From an uncultured Victivallis sp. (GTDB taxonomy: Bacteria; Verrucomicrobiota; Lentisphaeria; Victivallales; Victivallaceae), in assembly GCF_944391105.1 (NCBI RefSeq), contig NZ_CALXSK010000021.1, positions 1-57,152 of the forward strand: a stretch of DNA of 57,152 bases. The letters run 5' to 3'. Both the position numbers and the translations under genes were made by a program. How positions within the stretch are numbered: position 1 is the first letter of the stretch; the number at the start of each line of letters is the position of its first letter. Below are positions 36,040 through 45,737 of this stretch, one piece after another. The notes under the pieces were generated by a model. The model saw nothing but the letters and a program-made list of their open reading frames with translations, ran no database searches and was not told where the DNA came from.

Positions 36040-37368
36040 TCAGTTTCTGCCGCTGTTCTGCTGCCGCTCCTTTTCGCGGCGCAGGCGTTCCCAGTAGGCG
36101 AGACGGCGGCGGATCTCCCGCTCGAATCCCCGTTCGGGAGGATCGTAAAACTTCTTGCGTCCCATCTTCTCAGGAAAATAGTTCTGCCCGGAAAATCCTT
36201 CGGCCGTATCGTGATCGTAGACGTACCCCTTGCCGTACCCCGCCTCCGCCATGAGTTTCGTCGGAGCGTTCAGAATATGCGGCGGAGGCATGAGCGAGCC
36301 GAACTCCTTCGCCGCACGGCGCGCCCTCCCCCACGCCGTGTAGGCGCTGTTCGACTTCGGCGCGCTGCCGAGATAGATGATCAGCTCCGCAATCGCGAGA
36401 TCCCCCTCCGGTGAACCGAGCCGCTCATACGCGTCCCACGCTGCCAGCGCCATCGGCAGCGCCTGCGGATCGGCCAGACTCACATCCTCCATCGCGAACC
36501 GGGTCAGCCGCCGCAGCAGATAGAGCGGATCCTCGCCCCCCTCCAGCATCCGGGCAGCCCAGTAGAGCGCCGCATCGGTGTCGGAACCGCGCAGGCTCTT
36601 GTGCACCGCACTGATCAAATTGTAATGCCCCTCGCGGTCCTTGTCATAAATCGGCGCCCGCTGCTGCACGAGTTTCAACAGAGCCGCGGCGTCGAGCGTC
36701 TCTCCCTCCGGCGCGAGATCGTAGACAGTCTCGAGCAGATTGATGAGGTATCGTCCGTCGCCGTCGGCCAGTTCGATGAGTGTTGCCCGTGCCTCGGGCG
36801 TGACCGGAAGCGGCCGTTCGAGCAGCGTCTCGGCCCGACGGATGATCCGCCCGAGCGACTCCGCATCGAGCGCATTCATGATGAACACCTTGCACCGGGA
36901 CAGCAGCGCGCTGTTCAGTTCAAAGGAGGGATTCTCCGTCGTCGCGCCGACCAGCACGACCGTGCCGTTCTCAACGTAAGGCAGAAAACCGTCCTGCTGC
37001 GCACGGTTGAAGCGGTGGATCTCGTCGATGAAGAGCAGCGTGCCCTCTCCGCAGGCACGCCGTTTCTTCGCCTCTTCGAACGCCTTGCGAAGATCCGCAA
37101 TTCCGGAAAACACCGCGGAGAGTGCGACGAAGTGGAGCTGCGTCCGCGTCGCCATGATCCGCGCAAGCGTGGTCTTTCCACACCCCGGCGGTCCCCACAG
37201 CACGAAACTCGCCAGATGCCCCGAGTCGATCATGCGCCGCAGCGGCGCCCCCTCGCCGAGCAGATGATCCTGTCCGACGATCTCGTCGAGCGAGCGCGGG
37301 CGCAGCCGGTCGGCCAGCGGCCGCGAGACGTTCGCGGCGAACAAACTATCCTCATCCGTGTCGTTCAT
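36040..37368 (-). CDS. rarA: Replication-associated recombination protein A (MgsA/RarA AAA+ ATPase)
   Basis: 442 residues from the ATG at 37368; an upstream in-frame start would add 31 residues of non-conserved sequence. Early motif RPLADRLRPRSLDEIVGQDH, Walker A GPPGCGKTTLAR, Walker B LLFIDEIHRFN, sensor 1 GATTENPSFELN and a RarA-type C-terminal tetramerisation region ending PPERGFEREIRRRL. It acts at stalled replication forks as a DnaX-like ATPase. It sits downstream of the DEAD-box gene on the same strand. Confidence 0.95.
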   Translation of the reverse strand: MNDTDEDSLFAANVSRPLADRLRPRSLDEIVGQDHLLGEGAPLRRMIDSGHLASFVLWGPPGCGKTTLARIMATRTQLHFVALSAVFSGIADLRKAFEEAKKRRACGEGTLLFIDEIHRFNRAQQDGFLPYVENGTVVLVGATTENPSFELNSALLSRCKVFIMNALDAESLGRIIRRAETLLERPLPVTPEARATLIELADGDGRYLINLLETVYDLAPEGETLDAAALLKLVQQRAPIYDKDREGHYNLISAVHKSLRGSDTDAALYWAARMLEGGEDPLYLLRRLTRFAMEDVSLADPQALPMALAAWDAYERLGSPEGDLAIAELIIYLGSAPKSNSAYTAWGRARRAAKEFGSLMPPPHILNAPTKLMAEAGYGKGYVYDHDTAEGFSGQNYFPEKMGRKKFYDPPERGFEREIRRRLAYWERLRREKERQQNSGRN

Positions 37369-37461
37369 GGTTTCCGGCGCTCCCTTTTCCGTGCTGCAAC
37401 TCCGCCCTGCGCGGACGCGTTTCTCTCCGCATACCATACCACACAAGCCGGAAAAATACAA

Positions 37462-39279
37462 CTACTTTTTCCCGCGGCGGCGCTTCTCCTTGAGTTCGAT
37501 TCCTCCGGAAATCTCCTCGACCCAGCTTCGCAATCCGGTTGTTCTCTTTTCCGAAGTGCGTTTCATGCGGCGTTCCGGCCTCGTCACGGGGACGCGGGAG
37601 GGTGCGGAAGCGGGAGCCGGCGTGGAAGCACGGCGGGAGGTCCTGGCCGGTGCACGCTCCGCGGCTTCCGCCACACCTTCCTCCGGACGCGGCAGGGCAA
37701 GCCGCGCCGTCGGGCCGCCGCGCCGGAAGGCGGCGATCACCTGCTCTGCCGCCTCGAAGTCCACGTTGACAAAACTGAAGCGGTCGAAACAGTCGATCCG
37801 GCCGACCCGGCTCTTCTTGAGACGCGCCTTCTCCCAGAGAAGATCGAGCATCTTCACGGCACCGTAGCCGTCGAGTTTGCCGACGCCGATGTAGAGTCGC
37901 GTGGAGCCGTGATCGTCCGGCATGCTCTCCCAGGAGCGGCGGTCACGTTTCTTCGGGCTGAAATCGCGGTAGTTCCCCGGCAGAAGCTCATCCTTGAACC
38001 GCAGCTGAAGCACGGCGGCGAGCACCTCGGAAGGCGAGGCACCCAACTTCATAAGTTCCTCGGCGAACAGAATATACTCACGATGAGAACCTCCGTTGAG
38101 AACCTCCGAAACGAGCGCGGAAAAATGTTTTTTCTTCTGTTCGACGATCTCCTTTCCGCCCGGGAGTTCGCGCTTTTCGATCTGCGCGTTGGCCTCGCGC
38201 CGGATCATCGTCAGCCGGCGGTATTCGGCGGGCGTCACAAAGGTGATTGCCGTGCCGCTCCGCCCGGCCCGTCCGGTGCGGCCGATGCGGTGGACGTAAG
38301 TCTCGGCCTCCTGCGGCATCGAATAATTGATGACGTGCGTAAGATCACTGACATCGATGCCGCGCGCGGCAACGTCGGTCGCGACGAGAATGCGGAATTT
38401 CTTCGCCTTGAACTGATTGATGACCTTGGTGCGCATCGCCTGCGTGATCTCGCCATGCAGCGCCTCGGCCCGATAGCCGCGCAGCTTGAGCCGTTCGACG
38501 AGCTCATCCACATCGTTGCGGGTGCGGCAGAACACGAGCGCATAGATCTCCTCTTCCAGGTCGAGGATGCGCGAAAGCGCTTCAAATTTATCCTCTCGCC
38601 GCACTTCGAAATAGATCTGTTCTGTCAGATCGGTGCTGAGCTGGCTGCCTTCGACGTGCACGACCTCGTACTCCCCCATGAAGCGCTCGGCGATCTTCAG
38701 GATCGCGGGCGGCATCGTGGCGGAAAAAAGCAGCATGCGCCGCCCGGGACTGGTCTCGGCAAGAATCGCTTCGATCTCCTCAATGAATCCCATGTCGAGC
38801 ATTTCGTCGGCCTCGTCGAGCACCGCAAACCGGAGATGGGAAAGATCGAGTGCGCCACGCCGCACGAGATCGAGCACCCGCCCCGGCGTGCCGATCACAA
38901 TGTCGACGCCCTCCCGCAGACGCTGCAGTTGCAGTTCGATCGCCTGTCCGCCGTAGAACGGAGCAATGCGCAGACGGCTTCCGCCTTTGAGAGAGTTCAA
39001 CTCCTCGGCGATCTGGATCGAGAGTTCACGGGTCGGAGAGAGTACGAGCGCCTGCGGTTTCCTTTTCCCGGGTTCGCAGCGTTCGATCATCGGGATTCCG
39101 AATGCGGCGGTCTTCCCGGTTCCGGTCTGCGCTTGCCCGACCAGATCCCGATCCCCGGAGAGCAGCTTCGGGATCGTGAGGATCTGAATCGGGGTCGGAG
39201 CTTCGAACCCCTTCTTTTTCAAGGCATTCAGAGTTGACTCCGAAATGCCGAGTTTGCGAAATTCATCAAAATCGTTCAT
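37462..39279 (-). CDS. DEAD-box RNA helicase with DbpA-type RNA-binding domain
   Basis: 605 residues. Motifs in order: Q motif (GFEAPTPIQ), I (AQTGTGKTAAFG), Ia (PTRELSIQ), II (DEADEMLDMGF), III (SATMPP), IV-V (VATDVAARGIDVSD) and VI (YVHRIGRTGRAGRSG). After a helical linker a C-terminal RRM-like domain of the DbpA class (STRLYIGVGKLDGYGAVKML) is followed by a basic, Arg/Pro/Ala-rich tail of about 80 residues. Domain order matches CsdA/DeaD-type helicases involved in ribosome assembly and mRNA turnover, often cold-induced. Confidence 0.92.
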   Translation of the reverse strand: MNDFDEFRKLGISESTLNALKKKGFEAPTPIQILTIPKLLSGDRDLVGQAQTGTGKTAAFGIPMIERCEPGKRKPQALVLSPTRELSIQIAEELNSLKGGSRLRIAPFYGGQAIELQLQRLREGVDIVIGTPGRVLDLVRRGALDLSHLRFAVLDEADEMLDMGFIEEIEAILAETSPGRRMLLFSATMPPAILKIAERFMGEYEVVHVEGSQLSTDLTEQIYFEVRREDKFEALSRILDLEEEIYALVFCRTRNDVDELVERLKLRGYRAEALHGEITQAMRTKVINQFKAKKFRILVATDVAARGIDVSDLTHVINYSMPQEAETYVHRIGRTGRAGRSGTAITFVTPAEYRRLTMIRREANAQIEKRELPGGKEIVEQKKKHFSALVSEVLNGGSHREYILFAEELMKLGASPSEVLAAVLQLRFKDELLPGNYRDFSPKKRDRRSWESMPDDHGSTRLYIGVGKLDGYGAVKMLDLLWEKARLKKSRVGRIDCFDRFSFVNVDFEAAEQVIAAFRRGGPTARLALPRPEEGVAEAAERAPARTSRRASTPAPASAPSRVPVTRPERRMKRTSEKRTTGLRSWVEEISGGIELKEKRRRGKK

Positions 39280-39312
39280 GGGTTTCCTCTTACGCGGGAT
39301 GGAACGGATTGT

Positions 39313-40356
39313 TCAGCGCGTTTTATTGTGAAGACTGGTTTGATATGGAATCGCCTTTTCCCCGTGAATGTCCCAGTAACACCCCGGGCCGGCCGAGTAA
39401 TCGGGCTGAAGCGCCACCTTGCCGCCCCCCTCCGGCAGATCGATCGCGAACGTCGGAACCGCCAGCGACGAGAGGCGGGGACGGAATGCCCGCAGAATTT
39501 CAAGCCCCTTTTCGATCCCGGTCGCAAAGTGACGCACCCCGCGAACCGGGTCGACGTGAAAAAGATAGTGCGGCTTGACCCGCATCGCGACGAGGGAACG
39601 GAAGAGCTGTTCCAGTGTCGCGGCATCGTCGTTCACCCCTTTCAGCAGCACGGTCTGGTTGATGACCGGAATTCCGGAAGAAACCAGACGGGCGCACGCC
39701 GCACGCGCTTCGGAGGTCAGTTCGCGCGGGTGATTGAAATGAGTCGCGACCCAGAGTCCCGGAATTCTCCGCAGATAATCGCAGAGCGCCTCGTCGATCC
39801 GCTGCGGCCAGACCGCCGGAACCCGCGTCGCAATGCGGATAATCTCGATCGAATCGACCGCGGCAACGGCGTCGACGATCCGCCGGAACCGTTCGAACGG
39901 CAGCATCAACGGGTCTCCGCCGGAGATCAGCACCTCGCGAATCGCGGGGGTGCGGCGCAAACAGGCGCACGCCGCCTCAAGTTCGGCGTCGGAAATGTCT
40001 TCAAGCTCCGTTCCGCTGGTCCAGGTCCGTTTCCGGAAGCAGAAGCGGCAGCGCATCGCGCATCGTCCGGTCGCAAGCAGCACGGCCCGGTCGGCGAAGC
40101 GGTGAATCAGCCGCGGGACGGGCATCTGCGCCTCTTCGGCGAGCGGATCGGTGCTGGAAGAATCGTCCACAAGCTCCGCCGGATCGGGCAGAGCCTGGCG
40201 TGCGACAGGGTCGCTCCGCCAGTTCTCAGGGTCGATGAGCTTGAGATAGTAATCGTTGACATACACGGGGAAACGCGATTCGACTTCGGCGAGTTCAGGA
40301 GGGAACTCCAGACCGAGTGCCTCAAACGCCGCCCGCGCGGAATTGTAAAACTTCAT
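39313..40356 (-). CDS. KamA-family radical SAM aminomutase (lysine 2,3-aminomutase or EpmB-like)
   Basis: 347 residues. SAM cluster Cys99, Cys103 and Cys106 (CAMRCRFC). PLP lysine is likely Lys313 in EGGGKV, and two Asp residues that hold the substrate lysine in KamA appear conserved (Asp269 in FHVDPVRG, Asp306 in AIDLPEGGGK). The length is closer to EpmB, which makes beta-lysine for elongation factor P, than to catabolic lysine 2,3-aminomutase. No efp or epmA lies nearby to decide. Single gene, divergent from arnA. Confidence 0.85.
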   Translation of the reverse strand: MKFYNSARAAFEALGLEFPPELAEVESRFPVYVNDYYLKLIDPENWRSDPVARQALPDPAELVDDSSSTDPLAEEAQMPVPRLIHRFADRAVLLATGRCAMRCRFCFRKRTWTSGTELEDISDAELEAACACLRRTPAIREVLISGGDPLMLPFERFRRIVDAVAAVDSIEIIRIATRVPAVWPQRIDEALCDYLRRIPGLWVATHFNHPRELTSEARAACARLVSSGIPVINQTVLLKGVNDDAATLEQLFRSLVAMRVKPHYLFHVDPVRGVRHFATGIEKGLEILRAFRPRLSSLAVPTFAIDLPEGGGKVALQPDYSAGPGCYWDIHGEKAIPYQTSLHNKTR

Positions 40357-40572
40357 GATCGGACCAGTTTATCATTCTTTCCACAAACAAAATTTTATTA
40401 ATATACCATCACCCCCCGGGAAAATCCACGTTTCCGGCCAAAGAAAAAGAGCGCTCTCCATCGCAAAATTACAAAATTTCCGTTTTTTCGGTGCGGCTTC
40501 TGGAAAACTTTGCGAAGCAGAAGTATATTATGCCGCGATAGTGCTGTCATCTCTCAGAAGGGAATCAACAAG

Positions 40573-42567
40573 ATGAAATGTGTCGTATTTGCGTATCATA
40601 ATATCGGCCGTGCCGGAATCGAGGCGCTGCGCAGAAACGGATTTGAAATCAGCGCGGTATTCACCCATCGTGACAATCCCGGGGAAAATATCTGGTTCAA
40701 CTCGGTTGCGGAACTCGCCGGCGAGTACGGCATTCCCGTCTTCGCGCCGGAAAGCGTGAATCACCCGGTCTGGATCAACCGGATCCGCGCAATGCAGCCG
40801 GATTACCTTTTTTCATTCTATTACCGGGAGATGCTCGGAGAGGAGCTCCTCGCGATTCCGCCGAAGGGGGCGCTGAATCTTCACGGTTCGCTGCTGCCGA
40901 AATACCGCGGCCGGGTGCCGATCAACTGGGCGATCATCAACGGCGAAACGGAAACCGGTCTTACGCTGCACTACATGACGAAACGCGCCGACGCCGGCGA
41001 CATCGTCTCTCAGGAGAAAATCACCATCACGCGGGACGATACGGCGAAAACCGTCTTCGACAAGGCGACCGCCGCCGCCGCCGTGCTGCTCGACCGCGAG
41101 CTTCCGAAGCTCGCAGCGGGAACCGCCGCACGCACTCCCCAGGACGAGTCGAAGGCGACGAAGTTTCCGGGACGCAAACCCGCCGACGGCGAAATCGACT
41201 GGACGAAGAGCGCCGAAGCCGTCCGCAACCTGATCCGCGCGGTCACGAAACCGTATCCGGGAGCGTTCAGCTTCATCGGCGACCGCAAGTGCTTCTTCTG
41301 GTCGGCGGAGGTGGTTCCGGCCGAACGCAAGGCCGCGCCGGGCACAGTGCTCAGCGTCTCTCCGTTCACGATCGCCTGCGGTGAACAGGCGTTGCGGATC
41401 AAGACCGCCCAGCTCGAAAACGGGGTGTTCATGACCGGCGACCAGCTCGCGACCGACGCACGCATCGTGCCGAACATGATTTTCGGCGCGAACCCGAAGA
41501 AGTTGCGCGAAGCGAAACGCAGAAAATCCGTGCTGATCCTCGGCGTGAACGGCTTCATCGGCAGCCACCTCTCGGAACGGTTGCTCGACTCCGGGAAATA
41601 CGAGGTGTTCGGCCTCGATTTGCGCAGCAACTACATCGACCACCTGATGGAGCGTGATGGCTTCCACTTCCGCGAGGGGGATATCTCGATTCACCGCGAG
41701 TGGATCGAATACCACATCCGCAAGTGCGACATCATCGTTCCGCTTGTGGCGATCGCAACCCCGATCGAGTACACGCGCAATCCGCTGCGGGTCTTCGAAC
41801 TCGATTTCGAAGAGAATCTGCGCATTGTCCGTTACTGTGTGAAGTACAACAAGCGGATCATCTTCCCGTCGACGAGCGAAGTCTACGGCATGTGCCAGGA
41901 TCCGCAGTTCGACGAGGACAACTCCAAACTTGTGACCGGTCCGATCCGCATGCAGCGCTGGATCTATTCGACCAGCAAACAGCTGCTCGACCGCGTGATC
42001 TGGGCCTATGGAGCGAAGGGGCAGCTGCAGTTTACTTTGTTCCGGCCGTTCAACTGGATCGGGCCGCGGCTCGACAGCCTCACGAGCGCCCGGATCGGCT
42101 CTTCGCGCGCGATCACGCAGCTGATTCTCAACCTCGTGCAGGGTTCGCCGATCCAGCTCATCGACGGCGGCGAGCAGAAGCGCTGCTTCGTGGACATCAC
42201 AGAAGGCATCGAAGCGCTCTACCGCATCATCGAAAACAAGGACGGCAAATGCGACGGGGCGATCATCAACATCGGCAACCCGGAAAACGAAGCGAGCATC
42301 AAAGCGATGGCCGAGATGCTTGTCGAAAAATTTGACAAACATCCTTTGCGTTCGAAGTTCCCGCCGTTCGCGGGCTATCTCGTGGTGGAGTCCGGCGCGT
42401 TCTACGGCAAGGGTTATCAGGACGTGCAGCACCGTGTTCCGTCGATCCGGAATGCGAAACGGCTGCTGAACTGGGAGCCGAAGATTCCGCTGGAGCAATC
42501 GATCGAGACGACGCTCGACTTCTTCCTCGCCGAAGCGATCAAATCCGGTGAATTCAACCTCGACTGA
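40573..42567 (+). CDS. arnA: Bifunctional ArnA (Ara4N formyltransferase / UDP-glucuronate decarboxylase)
   Basis: 664 residues, close to E. coli ArnA (660). Residues 1-300 are a formyltransferase whose catalytic triad Asn102, His104 and Asp140 falls exactly at the E. coli positions ([19 protein letters not shown]). Residues about 318-660 are an SDR domain with GVNGFIG (324-330) and [10 protein letters not shown] (Ser435, Glu436) for oxidative decarboxylation of UDP-glucuronate. It makes UDP-L-Ara4FN for lipid A modification and polymyxin resistance. Start at 40573 with GAAGGGA 11 bp upstream; a TATATT at 40524 may be its -10. arnD follows 12 bp later; arnB, arnC and arnT are not in the window. 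Confidence 0.95.
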   Translation: MKCVVFAYHNIGRAGIEALRRNGFEISAVFTHRDNPGENIWFNSVAELAGEYGIPVFAPESVNHPVWINRIRAMQPDYLFSFYYREMLGEELLAIPPKGALNLHGSLLPKYRGRVPINWAIINGETETGLTLHYMTKRADAGDIVSQEKITITRDDTAKTVFDKATAAAAVLLDRELPKLAAGTAARTPQDESKATKFPGRKPADGEIDWTKSAEAVRNLIRAVTKPYPGAFSFIGDRKCFFWSAEVVPAERKAAPGTVLSVSPFTIACGEQALRIKTAQLENGVFMTGDQLATDARIVPNMIFGANPKKLREAKRRKSVLILGVNGFIGSHLSERLLDSGKYEVFGLDLRSNYIDHLMERDGFHFREGDISIHREWIEYHIRKCDIIVPLVAIATPIEYTRNPLRVFELDFEENLRIVRYCVKYNKRIIFPSTSEVYGMCQDPQFDEDNSKLVTGPIRMQRWIYSTSKQLLDRVIWAYGAKGQLQFTLFRPFNWIGPRLDSLTSARIGSSRAITQLILNLVQGSPIQLIDGGEQKRCFVDITEGIEALYRIIENKDGKCDGAIINIGNPENEASIKAMAEMLVEKFDKHPLRSKFPPFAGYLVVESGAFYGKGYQDVQHRVPSIRNAKRLLNWEPKIPLEQSIETTLDFFLAEAIKSGEFNLD

Positions 42568-42579
42568 ACCGGCCTCAAG

Positions 42580-43467
42580 ATGAAGACCATCGCACTTCGC
42601 ATCGACGTGGACACCTACCGCGGCACCGGCCGCGGTGTGCCGCGTCTCTGCGAGATCCTGAAAAAACACGGGGTCAAGGGGACCTTTTACTTCTCGGTGG
42701 GACCGGACAACATGGGGCGCCATCTCTGGCGTCTCCTGAAACCCTCGTTCCTCTGGAAGATGCTGCGCACGAACGCGGCCGGGCTCTACGGGCCGGAAAT
42801 CGTCCTTATGGGGACGGCCTGGCCGGGGCCGAAGATCGGGAAAAGATTTCACTCCGTGATCCGCGACACGATGGAGGCGGGTCATGAGATCGGTTTCCAC
42901 GCCTGGGACCATCACAAGGCGCAGGCGAAACTCATGTCGATGAGCGAAGCGGAGATGGCCGATGAAATCAGCCGGGGACTCTCATTTCTCGCCGGGCTCA
43001 CCGGCGGGATCGTCCGCACCAGCGCCGCTCCCGGCTGGCGCACGAACGCCCGGCTGCTCGAAGTGAAAATGCGCTACCCTTTCGAGTACAACAGCGACTG
43101 CCGCGGAACGCATCCGTTCTACCCGGTCGTGAACGGGAAACGGCTCGATCAACTGCAGATTCCGGTGACGCTGCCGACCTACGACGAGGCGCTCGGGCGG
43201 GACAGCGTTACCGATGCGAATTACAACGATCACCAGATCGGCCTGCTGACGGAGGAACGGCCGAACGTGCTGACCATCCATGCCGAGGCGGAAGGCGGAA
43301 AGTGCGCGGAGATGTTCGACGTTTATCTCGACCGGGTGAAACAACTTGGCTATGAAATCATTCCGCTGGGCGAACTTGCCCGGCGCGTGAAGGATTCCGC
43401 GCCGGACGGAGCGATGGAACTGCGGGAGTTTCCGGGACGCGAAGGCGTTCTGGCCGTGCAGAAATAG
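42580..43467 (+). CDS. arnD: ArnD undecaprenyl-phosphate-Ara4FN deformylase
   Basis: 295 residues. NodB/polysaccharide-deacetylase fold: LRIDVDTYRGTGRGVP at the start provides the metal-binding Asp pair, and GHEIGFHAWDHHKAQ provides the histidines. RTSAAPGWRTN and LTIHAEAEGGK complete the ArnD-type pattern. It removes the formyl group from undecaprenyl-phosphate-L-Ara4FN at the inner membrane before ArnT transfers the sugar to lipid A. Forms an operon with arnA. A GC-rich 9-bp hairpin (about 43504-43528) separates it from the flavoprotein operon. Confidence 0.93.
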   Translation: MKTIALRIDVDTYRGTGRGVPRLCEILKKHGVKGTFYFSVGPDNMGRHLWRLLKPSFLWKMLRTNAAGLYGPEIVLMGTAWPGPKIGKRFHSVIRDTMEAGHEIGFHAWDHHKAQAKLMSMSEAEMADEISRGLSFLAGLTGGIVRTSAAPGWRTNARLLEVKMRYPFEYNSDCRGTHPFYPVVNGKRLDQLQIPVTLPTYDEALGRDSVTDANYNDHQIGLLTEERPNVLTIHAEAEGGKCAEMFDVYLDRVKQLGYEIIPLGELARRVKDSAPDGAMELREFPGREGVLAVQK

Positions 43468-43563
43468 AGGACAGATTTACGCAAAGCAAAATGCAGAACA
43501 GGCACTCTGCGCCGCGCCACGGTGCGGAGTTCCGGAAAAGGTGAAACAGGAGTTTCAAAAGGA

Positions 43564-44016
43564 ATGGATCAAAAGTACGCGTTTCTGGAGAAGGTCGGCA
43601 AGGAGCCGTCGAACCTCATCAAGGGGTTGCAGGCGGTTCAGGGCGCCGAAGGGTACGTCTCCGACGAGAGCATCGCGGCGATCTCCGAGTATTTCGGGAT
43701 TCCGGCGGTGGAGGTCGAGGGCGTGTTGAGCTTCTACGCTCAGTTCAAGCGGGTCAAACCCGGCAAATACAAGATCGCGATCTGCGACGGAACGGCCTGC
43801 CACATCAAGGGTTCGACGCAGGTCGGCGAGTGGCTGAGCCGTGAGCTCGGCATCCAGTCGGGCGAAACCGACGCCCGCGGCCACTTCTCGCTTGAGACGG
43901 TCGCCTGCCTCGGCTGCTGCAGCCTCGCCCCGGTCATGAGCGTGAACGGCCGCGTCTACGGCAAGCTCGACCGCAAAAGCATCGTCAAAATCCTGAAGGA
44001 GTACGAGAACAAATGA
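43564..44016 (+). CDS. NuoE-like [2Fe-2S] subunit of an electron-bifurcating complex
   Basis: 150 residues from the ATG at 43564. Thioredoxin-like [2Fe-2S] subunit with the four cysteines in ICDGTACHIKG and ACLGCCSLAP, and VEGVLSFYAQF in the helical N-terminus, as in NuoE/HydC/HndA. CAGGAG about 12 bp upstream and AAAGGA immediately before are possible ribosome sites. Its stop overlaps the next start (ATGA at 44013), so the three genes are translationally coupled and probably form one complex. No hydrogenase (H-cluster) or formate dehydrogenase subunit is nearby. Confidence 0.9.
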   Translation: MDQKYAFLEKVGKEPSNLIKGLQAVQGAEGYVSDESIAAISEYFGIPAVEVEGVLSFYAQFKRVKPGKYKIAICDGTACHIKGSTQVGEWLSRELGIQSGETDARGHFSLETVACLGCCSLAPVMSVNGRVYGKLDRKSIVKILKEYENK

Positions 44017-45737
44017 GCCAGGAAAAAATCAAGAAGATTCGCGTCGGCGTCGCCAGCTGCGGCGTGGCCGCGGGTGCGGATGCGGTGCTCGAACTCCTGC
44101 GTTCCCGCGCGGAATCGATTCCGGTCGAAGGGACCGGCTGTCTTGGGCACTGCTATGCCGAACCGATGGTCGAGGTTCTGCTCGACAACGGGGACTCCGT
44201 CTTCTATCGCAATGTAAAGGCCGAGGACGGCTACATCGACAACATCCTCTCTCTCGGGGAGAAGGACCGTTTTGAAGTTCCTCCGGCCCGAAAGGCGAAG
44301 GAGCTCATCAAGGTGCTTGCGCTGGCCGGCCGGATCGACCCGACCCGTTTCGAGGACTACACGGAAAACGGCGGCTATGAAGGACTTAAGCGCGCACTTT
44401 CGATGACGCCCGTCGAAGTTGTCAATGAAGTCAAACTCTCCGGACTGCGCGGTCGCGGAGGCGGCGGCTTCCCGACCGGAACGAAGTGGAGTTTCCTCGC
44501 GGCGAAGGATACGCCGGAAAAGATCCTCATCTGCAACGCCGACGAAGGCGACCCGGGCGCGTTCATGGACCGCTCGCTCATGGAATCGGTTCCGCACCAG
44601 GTGCTCGAAGGCATGCTCATCGCGGCTTACGCGACCGGAGCGACGAAACTGTTCATCTACTGCCGCGCCGAGTATCCGATGGCGATCCGGCATCTGAAGA
44701 TCGCGATCAGCCAGATCTACGAGCACAAGCTCAACGTCATCAACGGGCGCGAGCTTGAGATCATCATCAAGGAAGGCGCCGGCGCGTTCGTCTGCGGCGA
44801 AGAGACCGCACTCATCGCGTCGCTCGAAGGGCAGCGTGGAACGCCGCGTTTCCGCCCGCCGTTCCCGACCGACAGCGGCTGGAAAGGCTATCCCTCGATG
44901 ATCAACAACGTCGAGACGTTCGGCAACGTGCCGCTGATCCTGCGCGAGGGTGCGGCGGCGTTCGCGGCGATCGGCACCGAGGGGAGCAAGGGGACGAAAC
45001 TTTTCGCGCTCGCCGGCGACCTGAAAAATCCGGGTCTCGTCGAGGTTCCGATGGGAACGACGCTGCGCGAAATCGTCTTCGACATCGGGGGAGCGGATCC
45101 GGACAAGGTCAAGGCGGTTCAGACCGGCGGCCCCTCCGGCGGCTGCATTCCGGTCGAGCTCTTCGATACGCCGGTCGACTACGACTCGCTCAAGAAACTC
45201 GGTGCAATCATGGGTTCCGGCGGCATGATCGTGATCGGCAAAGACCGCTGCATGGTGGAAACCGCGCGTTACTTCCTCGACTTCACGCACCGCGAGAGCT
45301 GCGGGAAGTGCACCTTCTGCCGTGTCGGTACGACCCGCATGTTCGAGACGCTCGAACGCATCGTCGCCGGCAAGGGCGAGATGGCCGACCTGGAGTTCCT
45401 CGAGGACATCGGGCCGAAGATCCGCATGGGCTCGCTGTGCGGCCTCGGACAGACTGCGCCGAATCCGGTGCTCGCGACGCTGCGCTACTACCGTCACGAG
45501 TACGAAGCGCATGTGAAGGATCATCAGTGCGAAGCGCTGCAGTGCAGCGCGCTCGTGGACATGCACATTGACAAGAGCAACTGCATCAAGTGCAAGCTCT
45601 GCGTCAAGACCTGTCCGGTCGGAGCGATTTCCGACGATCTCGTGATCGACAATGAAAAGTGCACCCGCTGCAACGCCTGCAAGGACGTTTGCCCCAAGAA
45701 GACCATTCACCGGGTCAAGAAAGGTTCCATACAATGA
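44013..45737 (+). CDS. NuoF-like NADH-binding FMN subunit with extra Fe-S domains
   Basis: 574 residues. N-terminal thioredoxin-like [2Fe-2S]-type domain (about 1-115, VEGTGCLGHCYAEP), then the NuoF core with the nucleotide/FMN site GLRGRGGGGFPTGTKW and CNADEGDPGAFMDR, an SLBB segment (VQTGGPSGGCIP), the [4Fe-4S] motif GKCTFCRVGT, and a C-terminal 2[4Fe-4S] ferredoxin domain (CIKCKLCVKTCP, CTRCNACKDVCP). This is the layout of HydB/HndC in bifurcating complexes rather than respiratory NuoF. It overlaps both neighbours by 4 bp. It would exchange electrons between NAD(H) and ferredoxin. Confidence 0.92.
   Translation: MSQEKIKKIRVGVASCGVAAGADAVLELLRSRAESIPVEGTGCLGHCYAEPMVEVLLDNGDSVFYRNVKAEDGYIDNILSLGEKDRFEVPPARKAKELIKVLALAGRIDPTRFEDYTENGGYEGLKRALSMTPVEVVNEVKLSGLRGRGGGGFPTGTKWSFLAAKDTPEKILICNADEGDPGAFMDRSLMESVPHQVLEGMLIAAYATGATKLFIYCRAEYPMAIRHLKIAISQIYEHKLNVINGRELEIIIKEGAGAFVCGEETALIASLEGQRGTPRFRPPFPTDSGWKGYPSMINNVETFGNVPLILREGAAAFAAIGTEGSKGTKLFALAGDLKNPGLVEVPMGTTLREIVFDIGGADPDKVKAVQTGGPSGGCIPVELFDTPVDYDSLKKLGAIMGSGGMIVIGKDRCMVETARYFLDFTHRESCGKCTFCRVGTTRMFETLERIVAGKGEMADLEFLEDIGPKIRMGSLCGLGQTAPNPVLATLRYYRHEYEAHVKDHQCEALQCSALVDMHIDKSNCIKCKLCVKTCPVGAISDDLVIDNEKCTRCNACKDVCPKKTIHRVKKGSIQ

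Noticed and set aside
36601..39237. 878-codon open frame on the plus strand opposite rarA and the DEAD-box gene
   Set aside because: Runs across two well-recognised minus-strand genes; no start signal or domain.
40813..42915. 700-codon open frame on the minus strand opposite arnA/arnD
   Set aside because: Antisense shadow; arnA retains every catalytic residue on the plus strand.
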